NCBI GenBank assembly: GCA_019417795.1
Contig: DXUR01000079.1
Span: 1 to 9,452 of the forward strand
Length of the DNA stretch: 9,452 bases
Direction: 5' to 3'
Origin: Clostridiales bacterium
Lineage (GTDB): Bacteria; Bacillota_A; Clostridia; Oscillospirales; Oscillospiraceae
The notes under the pieces: generated by a model
Told to the model about the DNA's origin: nothing
Seen by the model: the letters and a program-made list of their open reading frames with translations, nothing else
Database searches by the model: none
Made by a program: the position numbers and the translations under genes
Shown: positions 1-6,804 of the stretch, piece by piece
Layout: every line of letters starts with the position of its first letter
Numbering within the stretch: position 1 is the stretch's first letter

Positions 1-49
1 ATGCCTCAGAGGGCAATGGTTCGGATTTGGGTTGCTTCGCTCCACCAAG

Positions 50-87
50 AACTCCAGTGTTGTAATGACACTGGAGTTTCTGTTTTA
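50..87 (+). terminator. Rho-independent terminator
   Basis: An 11-bp perfect stem (50-60 with 68-78) encloses a 7-nt loop and is followed by a T-rich run (TCTGTTTT). It would end a + strand transcript entering from left of the window. Confidence 0.7.
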
Positions 88-133
88 TCTGGAAGTTTGT
101 AAAGCGTCGCAAGGGGGGATTCGAACAGCATCG

Positions 134-182
134 GCCGCCGCTATACGTCCCGGCGGCAAAAAGGCCCCTGCGGGGCCTTTTT
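134..182. terminator. Tandem hairpins, second one a bidirectional terminator
   Basis: GCCGCCG (134-140) pairs with CGGCGGC (151-157). Immediately after it, AAAAAGGCCCC (158-168) pairs perfectly with GGGGCCTTTTT (172-182) around a TGC loop. The A-run before and T-run after the second stem make it a terminator on either strand. Confidence 0.75.
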
Positions 183-223
183 AGATGCGCGGCTTGCGTA
201 ATCCACCCGCGCCCACCAAAAAT

Positions 224-260
224 GCTCAGCGTATGAAAGTACGCTGGGCTTTTTGTTTTG
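224..260 (+). terminator. Rho-independent terminator
   Basis: A 10-bp stem with one G-T wobble (224-233 with 240-249) and a 6-nt loop is followed by TTTTTGTTTTG. The ATTTTT on the opposite strand after the stem means it may also work for - strand transcripts. Confidence 0.75.
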
Positions 261-272
261 CCAAATCATAGC

Positions 273-307
273 AAAAACCGGTTGGCGTCATTCACACCAG
301 CCGGTTT
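273..307 (-). terminator. Terminator of the MATE remnant
   Basis: AAACCGGTTGG (275-285) pairs with CCAGCCGGTTT (297-307) with one wobble and an 11-nt loop. Read on the - strand the stem runs into TTTTT. It lies just 3' of the MATE stop codon, so it is probably that gene's own terminator. Confidence 0.7.
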
Positions 308-311
308 CCTT

Positions 312-1007
312 TTACACTTTCAGATTTTTCTCTTTCCGCTCAAGATAGAGGAAAAAGCAGACATTCAGCACGATGCCCACAGCGGTAGAGGTGGGCGCGG
401 CCAGACCGATCATGGTCAGGCTGGCGTTAGGCTGGATGCTCATGATGTAAGCCATGGGCAGGCGGACCAGGAGGGTCTGCACAAGGCCCTGCACCATGAC
501 CCAGACGGTCTTGTTGTTGCCGTTGAAGTAGCCCACCATGCTGAACAGCACCGCTGTGACGATCGCCTCAGGCGCAAAACCGCGCAGATAGGCGAAGGCA
601 TTCACAATGACGGCGGCATCTGTAGTGAAGATGCCGGACAGCAGGTCGCCCTCGAACCACACCAGCGCAAACACCGCACAGCCGAAGACCAGACCGATGG
701 CAATGCCGGTGAACAGAGTCTGCCTGGCCCGCTTTTTGTTGCCGGCACCGACATTCTGAGAGACGAAAGAGGCCATCGACTGCATCAGAGAGCTGGGGAT
801 GAGCATGGCGAAGTTGACGATCTTGCAGGCCACGCCGTAGCCGGAGGACGCTTCCAGACCCAGACGGTTGACGAAGGCGCAGAGCGCCAGAAAGGAAACC
901 TGCGTCAGAAACTCCTGCAAAGCCAGCGGCAGGCCAATGTCCAGGAACTTGCGGCACTGGAGGTTGAGACGGAAATCAGTCTTTTTGAGCTGGAAAGGCA
1001 GATGTTT
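312..1007 (-). pseudogene. MATE-family efflux transporter, C-terminal half only
   Basis: The frame encodes about 230 residues matching the second half of a MATE (multidrug and toxic compound extrusion) transporter, an inner-membrane cation-coupled drug exporter. It begins near RRKHLPFQLKKTDF, the cytoplasmic linker between the two MATE bundles. It continues through the typical GLPLALQEF start of the second bundle, SQNVGAGNKKRAR, and about six hydrophobic segments, ending at TAA 312-314. Family members are about 450 residues, so the N-terminal bundle is missing. Upstream of about 1007 the frame stays open to a stop near 1163, but the residues there do not look like MATE. The first usual start codon in frame is TTG at 920, inside the conserved region. 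A strong AAGGAGG (1008-1014 on the - strand) sits 6 nt before an in-frame CTG at 999-1001, so a half-transporter product cannot be excluded. A gene broken by deletion is the best reading. Confidence 0.8.
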
Positions 1008-1063
1008 CCTCCTTAATGCTTTAGCCGAATCCGGGGAGAGGGATTCGCCCCGGTCGTTCGGTT

Positions 1064-1074
1064 TTGTCGTACAA
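1064..1074. promoter_or_regulatory. FadR-type operator candidate 1
   Basis: TTGTCGTACAA is an 11-nt palindrome-like site fitting the FadR-subfamily GntR consensus TNGTNNNACNA. It is the first of three related sites upstream of the galactonate operon. Confidence 0.4.
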
Positions 1075-1106
1075 GCATTCGCAGCGGGCCAGCTCCGTGC
1101 AGTTCG

Positions 1107-1117
1107 TTGTCTGACAA
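1107..1117. promoter_or_regulatory. FadR-type operator candidate 2
   Basis: TTGTCTGACAA, extended to a 13-nt palindrome GTTGTC-T-GACAAC at 1106-1118. It fits TNGTNNNACNA. Its centre is 43 bp (four helical turns) from candidate 1, which would place both on the same DNA face. Confidence 0.5.
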
Positions 1118-1229
1118 CAACCTTGCTGAAATAAATGTACCGATTTTTGCATCAAAAGAACCATTTTTGGCGTATTTTATAGTTTTCTTGTTCATAATTA
1201 TGTCATTTCCACGAAAAACAAACTGCCCC

Positions 1230-1258
1230 TTGCAGTCTATTTTCCGGTGTTGTATACT
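1230..1258 (+). promoter_or_regulatory. Sigma-A promoter of the galactonate operon
   Basis: TTGCAG (1230-1235), a 17-nt spacer and TATACT (1253-1258) make a good housekeeping promoter. The start point would be near 1265, leaving a leader of about 315 nt before the IclR start. FadR-type sites lie on both sides of it. Confidence 0.6.
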
Positions 1259-1326
1259 GAAATCGGAGCATGGATTTACAGAAAAAATTACAAGTCTCTT
1301 TCAAAAGCAACGATGTTTCGCTTATT

Positions 1327-1341
1327 TTTAATCGTTTTCAA
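1327..1341 (-). promoter_or_regulatory. Possible CcpA cre site
   Basis: Read on the - strand, TTGAAAACGATTAAA matches the cre consensus WTGNAANCGNWNNCA with one mismatch. It lies about 65 nt downstream of the predicted start point, where bound CcpA could block elongation. This would fit carbon catabolite repression of a sugar-acid operon, but it rests on one motif match. Confidence 0.35.
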
Positions 1342-1350
1342 TCTATTAAG

Positions 1351-1361
1351 TTGTCCGACAA
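1351..1361. promoter_or_regulatory. FadR-type operator candidate 3
   Basis: TTGTCCGACAA is a perfect palindrome around one central base, nearly identical to candidate 2 (differing only at that centre). It lies about 90 nt into the predicted transcript, 10 nt after the possible cre site. A repressor bound here and at 1107 would bracket the promoter. Confidence 0.5.
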
Positions 1362-1411
1362 TGCCATCGCAGGCCCCAAAAGCGTCTGCATCCCGTGCAA
1401 AAGGCAACGAT

Positions 1412-1468
1412 CGGCGGCGCTCCGGCCGCCGAAAAAGGGGCGGACGGCCTGCAGTTTTCAGCCGTCCG
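1412..1468 (+). other. Two GC-rich leader hairpins
   Basis: CGGCGGC/GCCGCCG (1412-1418 with 1425-1431, 6-nt loop) is followed by CGGACGGC/GCCGTCCG (1441-1448 with 1461-1468), the latter extendable by TG/CA across a bulged C. They lie inside the predicted leader of the IclR gene. Neither is followed by a T-run, so they are not ordinary terminators on this strand. Confidence 0.45.
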
Positions 1469-1489
1469 AACCAGAAAGCGTGCAATTTT

Positions 1490-1507
1490 TGTTCAGATAT
1501 CGGAACA
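1490..1507. promoter_or_regulatory. Inverted repeat upstream of the IclR gene
   Basis: TGTTC and GAACA are separated by 8 nt. IclR proteins usually bind imperfect palindromes near their own promoters, so this could be an operator. The half-sites are short and the match could be chance. Confidence 0.2.
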
Positions 1508-1537
1508 CTTTCGTCGTTTTCCCGACCTGGTCCGAAT

Positions 1538-1563
1538 GCCTCTCAGAGGCCTTATATATAAGG
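1538..1563. promoter_or_regulatory. Two abutting palindromes at the IclR ribosome site
   Basis: GCCTCT-C-AGAGGC (1538-1550) shares its last C with the perfect 14-bp palindrome CCTTATATATAAGG (1550-1563). The second overlaps the start of the ribosome-binding stretch AGGAAAGGAAG. The position would suit autoregulation by the IclR protein, or a hairpin that hides the ribosome site. Confidence 0.3.
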
Positions 1564-1579
1564 AAAGGAAGTGAGTCCC

Positions 1580-2350
1580 ATGCCTTCCGGAGATTCCCAC
1601 CGTTCACTGGCACGCGCGCTGGATATTCTGGAGCTGTGCAGCCTGAACGGCAGCGGTTACACCCTGACCCAGCTGTCGCAGCATCTGGGCATTGCCAAAG
1701 GCAGCATCTCCCCGCTGCTGCACACCCTGCTGGCCCGCGGCTACCTGACCCTGGACGACCAGGATCATCACTACCGCATCGGCCGCATGGCGTTCCGCAT
1801 TGGAAACACCTATCTGGAAGAAGCCAGCGCCTTGCGGGAGATCTACCGCCTGATGCACGACATCGTGTCGGTCTGCCACGAGACATGCCACCTCGGCAGC
1901 CTGAAAAACGGGGATGTCTATTACCTCAAAAAGGTGGAGACCCCGCTGCGCAGCCGTACCGTCACGGTGGAGGGCCGCAGCCTGCCGGCCTACGCCACCG
2001 GCGTGGGCAAGGCTCTGCTGGCCGACTACCAGTTGCCCCAGCTCAAGGCCCTGTATTACGACGGCCTGTACCCGCTGACCGAGCACACCATCACCGACTT
2101 TCGCCTCCTGGCCGACCAGCTGGCCGAGATCCGGGCCAGCGGCTTTGCCTACGAGTGTGAGGAGAGCACCCGGGGCATCCGCTGCATCGGCGTGCCGCTG
2201 CGCAAAAGCGGCAAAGTGGTGGCCGCGCTGAGCGTTGCCTTCCCGCTGGAGCGCTACAACGACGCTGCCGCCGCCAGCGCCCGGCAGGCGCTGGACGAAG
2301 CCCGGCGTCAGATCGAGCGGCTTCTGTGCTGCGTGGAACTGCAATTCTGA
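1580..2350 (+). CDS. IclR-family transcriptional regulator
   Basis: A 256-residue protein of the usual IclR length. The N-terminal winged helix-turn-helix covers about residues 5-75, with SLARALDILELC, LTQLSQHLGIAKGSISPLLHTL and a wing ending YRIG. The C-terminal effector domain includes ATGVGKALLADY and STRGIRCIGVPL, both typical of the family. ATG at 1580 is preferred because GGAAG (1566-1570) lies 9 nt upstream; the GTG at 1571 abuts that site. The gene is first in the operon, 27 nt before the sugar-acid kinase, so it probably responds to a pathway intermediate. IclR relatives such as KdgR sense 2-keto-3-deoxygluconate, which makes the keto-deoxy acid a reasonable guess. Whether it activates or represses cannot be read from the sequence. 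TGA overlaps a TGAAACC motif seen again in the next two gaps. Confidence 0.92.
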   Translation: MPSGDSHRSLARALDILELCSLNGSGYTLTQLSQHLGIAKGSISPLLHTLLARGYLTLDDQDHHYRIGRMAFRIGNTYLEEASALREIYRLMHDIVSVCHETCHLGSLKNGDVYYLKKVETPLRSRTVTVEGRSLPAYATGVGKALLADYQLPQLKALYYDGLYPLTEHTITDFRLLADQLAEIRASGFAYECEESTRGIRCIGVPLRKSGKVVAALSVAFPLERYNDAAAASARQALDEARRQIERLLCCVELQF

Positions 2351-2377
2351 AACCCTGTAGAAAAAGGAGTGTTATTT

Positions 2378-3325
2378 ATGCCTCAGTTGATCACCATCGG
2401 CGAGACCATGGCCGCCTTCACCCCGGACAGCGTGGGTGCCCTGCGCTATGTGCAGAACTTCGGCATCCGCACCGCCGGTGCCGAGAGCAATGTAGCCGTG
2501 GGTCTGGCAAAGCTGGGCCTGGAGGCCGCCTGGGTCAGCCGCCTGGGCACCGACGAGTTTGGCTGCTTCATCCGCAATCAGCTCCGTGCCGAGGGCGTGG
2601 ACTGTTCCCGTGTCATCTACGACCCCGACCACCGCACCGGCATCATGTTCAAGGAGACCGGCGTGGGCGAGACCAAAGTGTTCTACTACCGTGAGAACAG
2701 CGCCGCCAGCCACCTGTGCCCCGAGGACGTGACCCCCGCCCTGCTGGACGGCGTGAAGGTGCTGCACATGAGCGGCATCACCCCCGTGCTGAGCGAGAGC
2801 TGCCTGGCCATGACCAAAGCCGCCTTTGCTCTGGCCAAGGAGAAAGGCGTCGCCATCAGCTTTGACCCCAACATACGCCGCAAGCTGTGGCGTGGGCAGG
2901 ACTACGCCCCCCTGATCCGGGAGCTGACCCTGCAGAGCGAGATCGTGCTGCTGGGCCTGGACGAGGCCGACGCCCTGTTCGGCCTGCGCGACCCGGATGC
3001 CATCTTCGATCTTCTGTTCCGCGACGGCTGCGCACAGTATGTGGCCATCAAGGACGGCGGCAACGGTGCCTGGGCGGCCGACAAGACCACCCGCGAAAAG
3101 CTGCCGCCCTACCCCTGTAAGCCCATTGAGCCCATCGGCGCCGGTGACGGCTTCAATGCCGGCTTCCTGGCCGGCATCCTGCAGGGCCGCGATGTGGTCA
3201 CCGCAGGCCGCATGGGTGCCATCTGCGGCGCCCTGGCCACCCAGACCCCGGGCGACGTGGAGGGCTACCCCGACGCCGCCCAGATGGAAGCTGCCCTCAC
3301 TGGCGCTGCCATCACCTACCGCTGA
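2378..3325 (+). CDS. kdgK: 2-keto-3-deoxy-sugar-acid kinase, PfkB family
   Basis: A 315-residue ribokinase-like (PfkB) kinase that should phosphorylate the 2-keto-3-deoxy acid made by DgoD, using ATP, to give KDPGal (or KDPG). Family features appear in order: the N-terminal ITIGETMAAFTP strand, the sugar-binding GAESNVAVGLAKLG near residue 30, VSRLGTDEFG, SFDPNIRRKLW typical of KDG kinases, and the ATP-site signature PIGAGDGFNAGF with catalytic base Asp257. ATG at 2378 follows AAAAAGGAG by 8 nt; a GTG at 2369 would overlap that ribosome site. The aldolase and dehydratase genes downstream point to the galacto isomer as substrate. Escherichia coli uses an unrelated DgoK for this step, so the symbol describes the family and not proven specificity. 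Confidence 0.88.
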   Translation: MPQLITIGETMAAFTPDSVGALRYVQNFGIRTAGAESNVAVGLAKLGLEAAWVSRLGTDEFGCFIRNQLRAEGVDCSRVIYDPDHRTGIMFKETGVGETKVFYYRENSAASHLCPEDVTPALLDGVKVLHMSGITPVLSESCLAMTKAAFALAKEKGVAISFDPNIRRKLWRGQDYAPLIRELTLQSEIVLLGLDEADALFGLRDPDAIFDLLFRDGCAQYVAIKDGGNGAWAADKTTREKLPPYPCKPIEPIGAGDGFNAGFLAGILQGRDVVTAGRMGAICGALATQTPGDVEGYPDAAQMEAALTGAAITYR

Positions 3326-3330
3326 TCCGC

Positions 3331-3353
3331 TGAAACCATCGGTTTCATTTTTT
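3331..3353 (+). terminator. Small hairpin with T-run between kinase and aldolase
   Basis: TGAAACC (3331-3337) pairs with GGTTTCA (3341-3347) around a 3-nt loop and is followed by six Ts. The stem is short with few GC pairs, so it may only attenuate transcription or protect the 3' end of the kinase mRNA. The T-run stops 4 nt before the AAAGGAG of the aldolase gene. Confidence 0.4.
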
Positions 3354-3372
3354 GCCGAAAGGAGTTTTTTGT

Positions 3373-3999
3373 ATGGACACTTACGATCTGGTTTCCAAGC
3401 ATCCGTTGCTGGCCATCCTGCGCAACGTTCCGCTGGAAAAGACCATTGATTACGCCGAGGCCGCCGTGCAGGGCGGTGCCCCCTTCTTTGAGGTGGCACT
3501 GAATAGCCCCCACGCCCTGGAGCAGATCACGATGCTACGCACCCATTTCGGGGACCGTTGCACCGTGGGTGCCGGCACCGCCATCACCGTGGAGCGCTGC
3601 AAAGCCGCTCTGGACGCCGGTGCACAGTTCCTTCTGACCCCCGGCACTCCGCTGGATGTGTTCAGCTACTGCGCCGAGAACGACATCGCCCTGCTGCCCG
3701 GCGTGCTGACCCCCACCGACGTGGCCACCAGCCTGCAGTTCGGCTACAAGACCATGAAGCTGTTCCCGGCCGGCAGCATGCCCCGCCACTACGTCAAGGA
3801 CCTGCAGGGCCCCTTTGACGGCACCAACTACATGGCCATCGGCGGCGTGAGCCCCGCCAACATCCGCGAGTTCTTTGACGCCGGCTGCATCAGCGTGGGC
3901 CTGGCCTCCAGCCTGATGCCCAAGGACGCCGTGGCCGCCAACGACTGGGAAGCCTGCGCCGCCTACGTCCGCGGCATGGTGGACCAGATCCAGCGCTGA
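3373..3999 (+). CDS. dgoA: 2-dehydro-3-deoxy-6-phosphogalactonate aldolase (KDPGal/KDPG aldolase family)
   Basis: A 208-residue class I aldolase of the Eda/DgoA family, which splits the 2-keto-3-deoxy-6-phospho acid into pyruvate and glyceraldehyde-3-phosphate in the cytoplasm. The sequence shows LLAILRNV at the N-terminus, the catalytic glutamate in FFEVALNSP (Glu40), GAGTAI, LLTPG, and the Schiff-base lysine in TMKLFPAGS (Lys129). It ends with AIGGVSPANI and GLASSLM. LNSP after the glutamate matches the DgoA branch rather than the LRT type usual in Eda, as does the GxxSxL pattern near the C-terminus; this favours KDPGal. ATG at 3373 follows AAAGGAG by 8 nt; a TTG at 3352 in frame lacks a ribosome site. 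It sits 47 nt after the kinase and 50 nt before dgoD. Confidence 0.88.
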   Translation: MDTYDLVSKHPLLAILRNVPLEKTIDYAEAAVQGGAPFFEVALNSPHALEQITMLRTHFGDRCTVGAGTAITVERCKAALDAGAQFLLTPGTPLDVFSYCAENDIALLPGVLTPTDVATSLQFGYKTMKLFPAGSMPRHYVKDLQGPFDGTNYMAIGGVSPANIREFFDAGCISVGLASSLMPKDAVAANDWEACAAYVRGMVDQIQR

Positions 4000-4049
4000 A
4001 TCTGAACCCATTGAAACCTTCTGCAATACAAGAGAAAGGATGATTTCCC

Positions 4050-5198
<1,149 letters not shown>

Positions 5199-5227
5199 TG
5201 CATCCCGCCGCCTGAGTTAACGCAGAA

Positions 5228-5275
5228 AAACAGCCCGCATGGCAGGAGCATCGTGCTCCGTCATGCGGGCTGTTT
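5228..5275. terminator. Bidirectional terminator between dgoD and the GntR gene
   Basis: A perfect 14-bp stem (5228-5241 with 5262-5275, AAACAGCCCGCATG on the left arm) encloses a second hairpin, GGAGCA-TCG-TGCTCC (5245-5259). A-rich sequence before and TTT at the end let it serve both converging genes. Confidence 0.85.
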
Positions 5276-5284
5276 GCGTTCGAT

Positions 5285-6073
5285 TTACTCTTTTTCTTCC
5301 GGTTCTTCGGGCTTGGCCAGCTCCTTGAGCTGCAGCACCCATTCCGGCACTTTGGGAGCAAGGGGCGGTTCACCGCTGCGGGCGCGGTGCATCTTCCGGT
5401 ACAGGTCGCGGTTGTGGGAAAGGTGCAGGGTCATGGCGTCCCGGGCCCAGGTGCTGTCGCCGCACTTGATGGCCTCCAGCACTGCCTTGTGGGTGTCCAG
5501 GGTCTCCTGCAGCAGGGTGCGGTGGGTGCCCTCGGTGAACACCTCCACCGACGCCGTGATGATGGGAGCCAGCTGGGGAGCCACCAGATTGCCGCTGGCG
5601 CGGGCAATGGTCCGGTGGAACTTCATATCCTCGTTCAGATAGTCCTGCCCATGCAGGATGTGGTATTCCATGAGGTTGTACAGCGATTCCATCTCGGCGA
5701 TGTCCTCCGGGGTGGCATGGCGCGCCGCCAGCGCGGCAATGGCCGGCTCGATGATGTTACGCACCTCCAGCAGGTCGAAGGCCAGACGCTCCTTGTCCTC
5801 AATGAAATCCAGCCCCAGCGGGTCATCCGCCAGGCCGGGCTGGTCGGTCACAAAAGAGCCCGCGCCGTGGCGCACGGTCAGAATGTTCTGTGACTCCAGC
5901 CGCTTGATGGCCTCGCGCACTGTACTGCGTGCCACACCCATCTCGCGGGCAATCGCTGTTTCAGTGGGCAGCTTGTCGCCGCTCTTCAGTTTTTCTTCCA
6001 GAATGTAGTCCTTGATCCGCTGTGCAACCTGTTCGGCCAGCGGTCGGCTGGAATCGCACCCCGCAGTCTCCAT
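5285..6073 (-). CDS. GntR-family regulator, FadR subfamily (FCD domain)
   Basis: A 262-residue DNA-binding repressor. The GntR winged helix-turn-helix spans about residues 10-76, with LKSGDKLPTETAIAREMGVARSTVREA (in parts) and the wing RHGAGSFV. The helical FCD ligand domain spans about 95-230, with the expected metal ligands Asp149 and His153 (DMKFH), His195 (THKAV) and His217 (LHLSH). FCD proteins commonly bind sugar acids or other small carboxylates through this metal. It converges on the galactonate operon and shares its terminator. In Escherichia coli the galactonate regulator DgoR belongs to the same subfamily, so control of this operon through the three TTGTNNNACAA sites is likely but inferred. 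ATG (6071-6073) follows GGAAGAGG by 5 nt. The acidic PEEPEEKE tail is an unremarkable extension. Confidence 0.92.
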   Translation of the reverse strand: METAGCDSSRPLAEQVAQRIKDYILEEKLKSGDKLPTETAIAREMGVARSTVREAIKRLESQNILTVRHGAGSFVTDQPGLADDPLGLDFIEDKERLAFDLLEVRNIIEPAIAALAARHATPEDIAEMESLYNLMEYHILHGQDYLNEDMKFHRTIARASGNLVAPQLAPIITASVEVFTEGTHRTLLQETLDTHKAVLEAIKCGDSTWARDAMTLHLSHNRDLYRKMHRARSGEPPLAPKVPEWVLQLKELAKPEEPEEKE

Positions 6074-6114
6074 AAAAACCTCTTCCTTTGGCGTTTTGCT
6101 CTGTTCTACCCTTT

Positions 6115-6143
6115 ATTATACCGAAAATTTCTGGCAGTGTAAA
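6115..6143 (-). promoter_or_regulatory. Sigma-A promoter of the GntR gene
   Basis: On the - strand, TTTACA (6143-6138), a 17-nt spacer and TATAAT (6120-6115) give a near-consensus promoter, with a start point near 6108 and a leader of about 35 nt. No TTGTNNNACAA site overlaps it, so direct autorepression through that motif is not evident. Confidence 0.75.
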
Positions 6144-6300
6144 GCAACGCGGCATAGAAATTCGCGTTTGCGCAGCGAAGCAGAGCAATGAAAGCCCCGT
6201 TTGGCTTTTAAGGACACCAACCGGGCGGCGAGGTGGAATCCTCCCTTTCGCTTGGCTGCGGCCACGGCAGACCGGAAGAGCAAGCCATAACAAAAAATGC
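6144..6300. other. Unassigned segment between the GntR promoter and the DeoR remnant
   Basis: About 155 bases with no recognisable gene or usual regulatory site. It separates the -35 box of the GntR promoter from the point where DeoR-like coding stops. A small hairpin, AAAGCC/GGCTTT (6191-6208), lies inside. Its sharp borders suggest an inserted or dispersed repeat, but no terminal inverted repeats or flanking duplications are visible. Confidence 0.35.
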
Positions 6301-6680
6301 AGTGCAGGCCGCTGGTGTAGATCAGCATGGGCTGGTCCGGGATGCACCGCGCCACCGCCGTGGTGGTGCTGCCGGAGTCCAGAAACAGAGCGGTATTCGG
6401 CCGCAGCAGCGCCAGCGCTTTTTCGGCAATGATCTGCTTTGCTTCGGCATTGCGGGCCGTGCGGCGGCTGAGCAGGTCATCGGTGCCGACCACCTGCTCC
6501 ACCGATTTGACTCCGCCATGCACCCGCACCACCCGGCGCGCTTCGTCCAGTGCCCGGAGGTCGGTGCGGCGGCTGACCCCGATGCTCTCCGCCAGCGTTT
6601 CCGCTGTGACCCAGCCCTGCGGCAGGAGAAGAAGTTCTCGTATTTTTGTCACGATCGTCTGGTGACAAAAGCTTCCGCAC
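6301..6680 (-). pseudogene. DeoR-family regulator, truncated and probably frameshifted
   Basis: About 125 residues of a DeoR-type sugar regulator. The helix-turn-helix region reads IRELLLLPQGWVTAETLAES, then IGVSRRT, then DLRALDEARRVVRVHGG. It is followed by the start of the sugar-binding domain (LSRRTARNAEAKQIIAEKAL, LFLDSGSTTTAVA, MLIYTSGLHC). Family members are about 250 residues; here the similarity ends at about 6300, and the frame runs into unrelated sequence to a stop near 6116. Two further defects show. About three residues seem missing after SRRT compared with the family. The likely N-terminus (LLSPDDRDK, after TTG at 6666-6668 with AGGAG 11 nt upstream) is in another frame, joining at a five-T run (6643-6647). 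A GTG start at 6650-6652 without a ribosome site is the alternative. It is divergent from the PTS gene, which it presumably once controlled. Confidence 0.75.
6644..6670. promoter_or_regulatory. Operator-like inverted repeat, copy 1
   Basis: TTTTGTCAC and GTGACAAAA form a perfect 9-bp inverted repeat around 9 nt. The core TGTCAC-N9-GTGACA recurs at 6765-6785. This copy overlaps the 5' end of the DeoR remnant, a position that would suit autorepression. Confidence 0.45.
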
Positions 6681-6762
6681 TCCTGTCTTGTATCCCGGCA
6701 CATCGTTGAAGATGCACAAATCACTCGCGCGCCCATTGGAGATGTTGCCGTATCAGCCCACC

Positions 6763-6787
6763 GCTGTCACCATTCCCCGGTGACAGC
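6763..6787. promoter_or_regulatory. Operator-like inverted repeat, copy 2
   Basis: GCTGTCACC and GGTGACAGC form a perfect 9-bp inverted repeat with a 7-nt centre, giving the same TGTCAC-N9-GTGACA core as copy 1. It ends 17 nt upstream of the -35 box of the PTS promoter. The shared half-sites and identical spacing suggest one dimeric regulator, perhaps the DeoR protein. Confidence 0.5.
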
Positions 6788-6804
6788 AGTACTGCTTATC
6801 ACCA

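Larger units (their letters stand above)
1..311. other. Gene-free block of stacked hairpins
   Basis: No convincing gene lies here; the longest open stretches are short and carry no family signature. The block holds four or five strong hairpins, most of them terminator-like, listed separately. Two of them directly follow a CCACCA string (positions 42-47 and 213-218), and a T-arm-like string GGGGGGATTCGAAC occurs near 113-126. I could not fold any of this into a tRNA or tmRNA. The block may hold 3' ends of transcripts from outside the window, or a dispersed intergenic repeat. Confidence 0.5.

Noticed and set aside
1..49. tRNA 3' end (GGTTCGGATTT then CTCCACCA)
   Set aside because: The 17 nt before the would-be acceptor strand do not form a T-arm stem, and the 5' side is outside the window.
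113..218. tRNA or tmRNA between the T-arm-like GGGGGGATTCGAAC and GCGCCCACCA
   Set aside because: No acceptor complement to CGCGCCC is found upstream, and the interval is filled by two terminator-type hairpins.
258..1016. Long + strand reading frame over the MATE remnant
   Set aside because: Composition is rich in His, Gln, Gly and Asp without domain motifs, as expected of an antisense frame of a GC-rich membrane protein gene; the - strand frame has clear MATE features.
1571..1579. GTG at 1571 as the IclR start
   Set aside because: It directly abuts the ribosome-binding stretch; ATG at 1580 has correct spacing.
1270..2160. 296-residue + strand frame across the leader and IclR gene
   Set aside because: It is out of frame with the IclR protein and turns into low-complexity Pro/Arg/Gly-rich sequence.
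3331..3347. KdgR box of enterobacterial type (GAAA-N6-TTTC)
   Set aside because: The spacing is N7 and the site lies inside the operon followed by a T-run, so a hairpin is the simpler explanation.
2372..3499. 375-residue - strand frame opposite the kinase
   Set aside because: Antisense shadow, Ala/Gly/His/Gln-rich, no motifs and no ribosome site.
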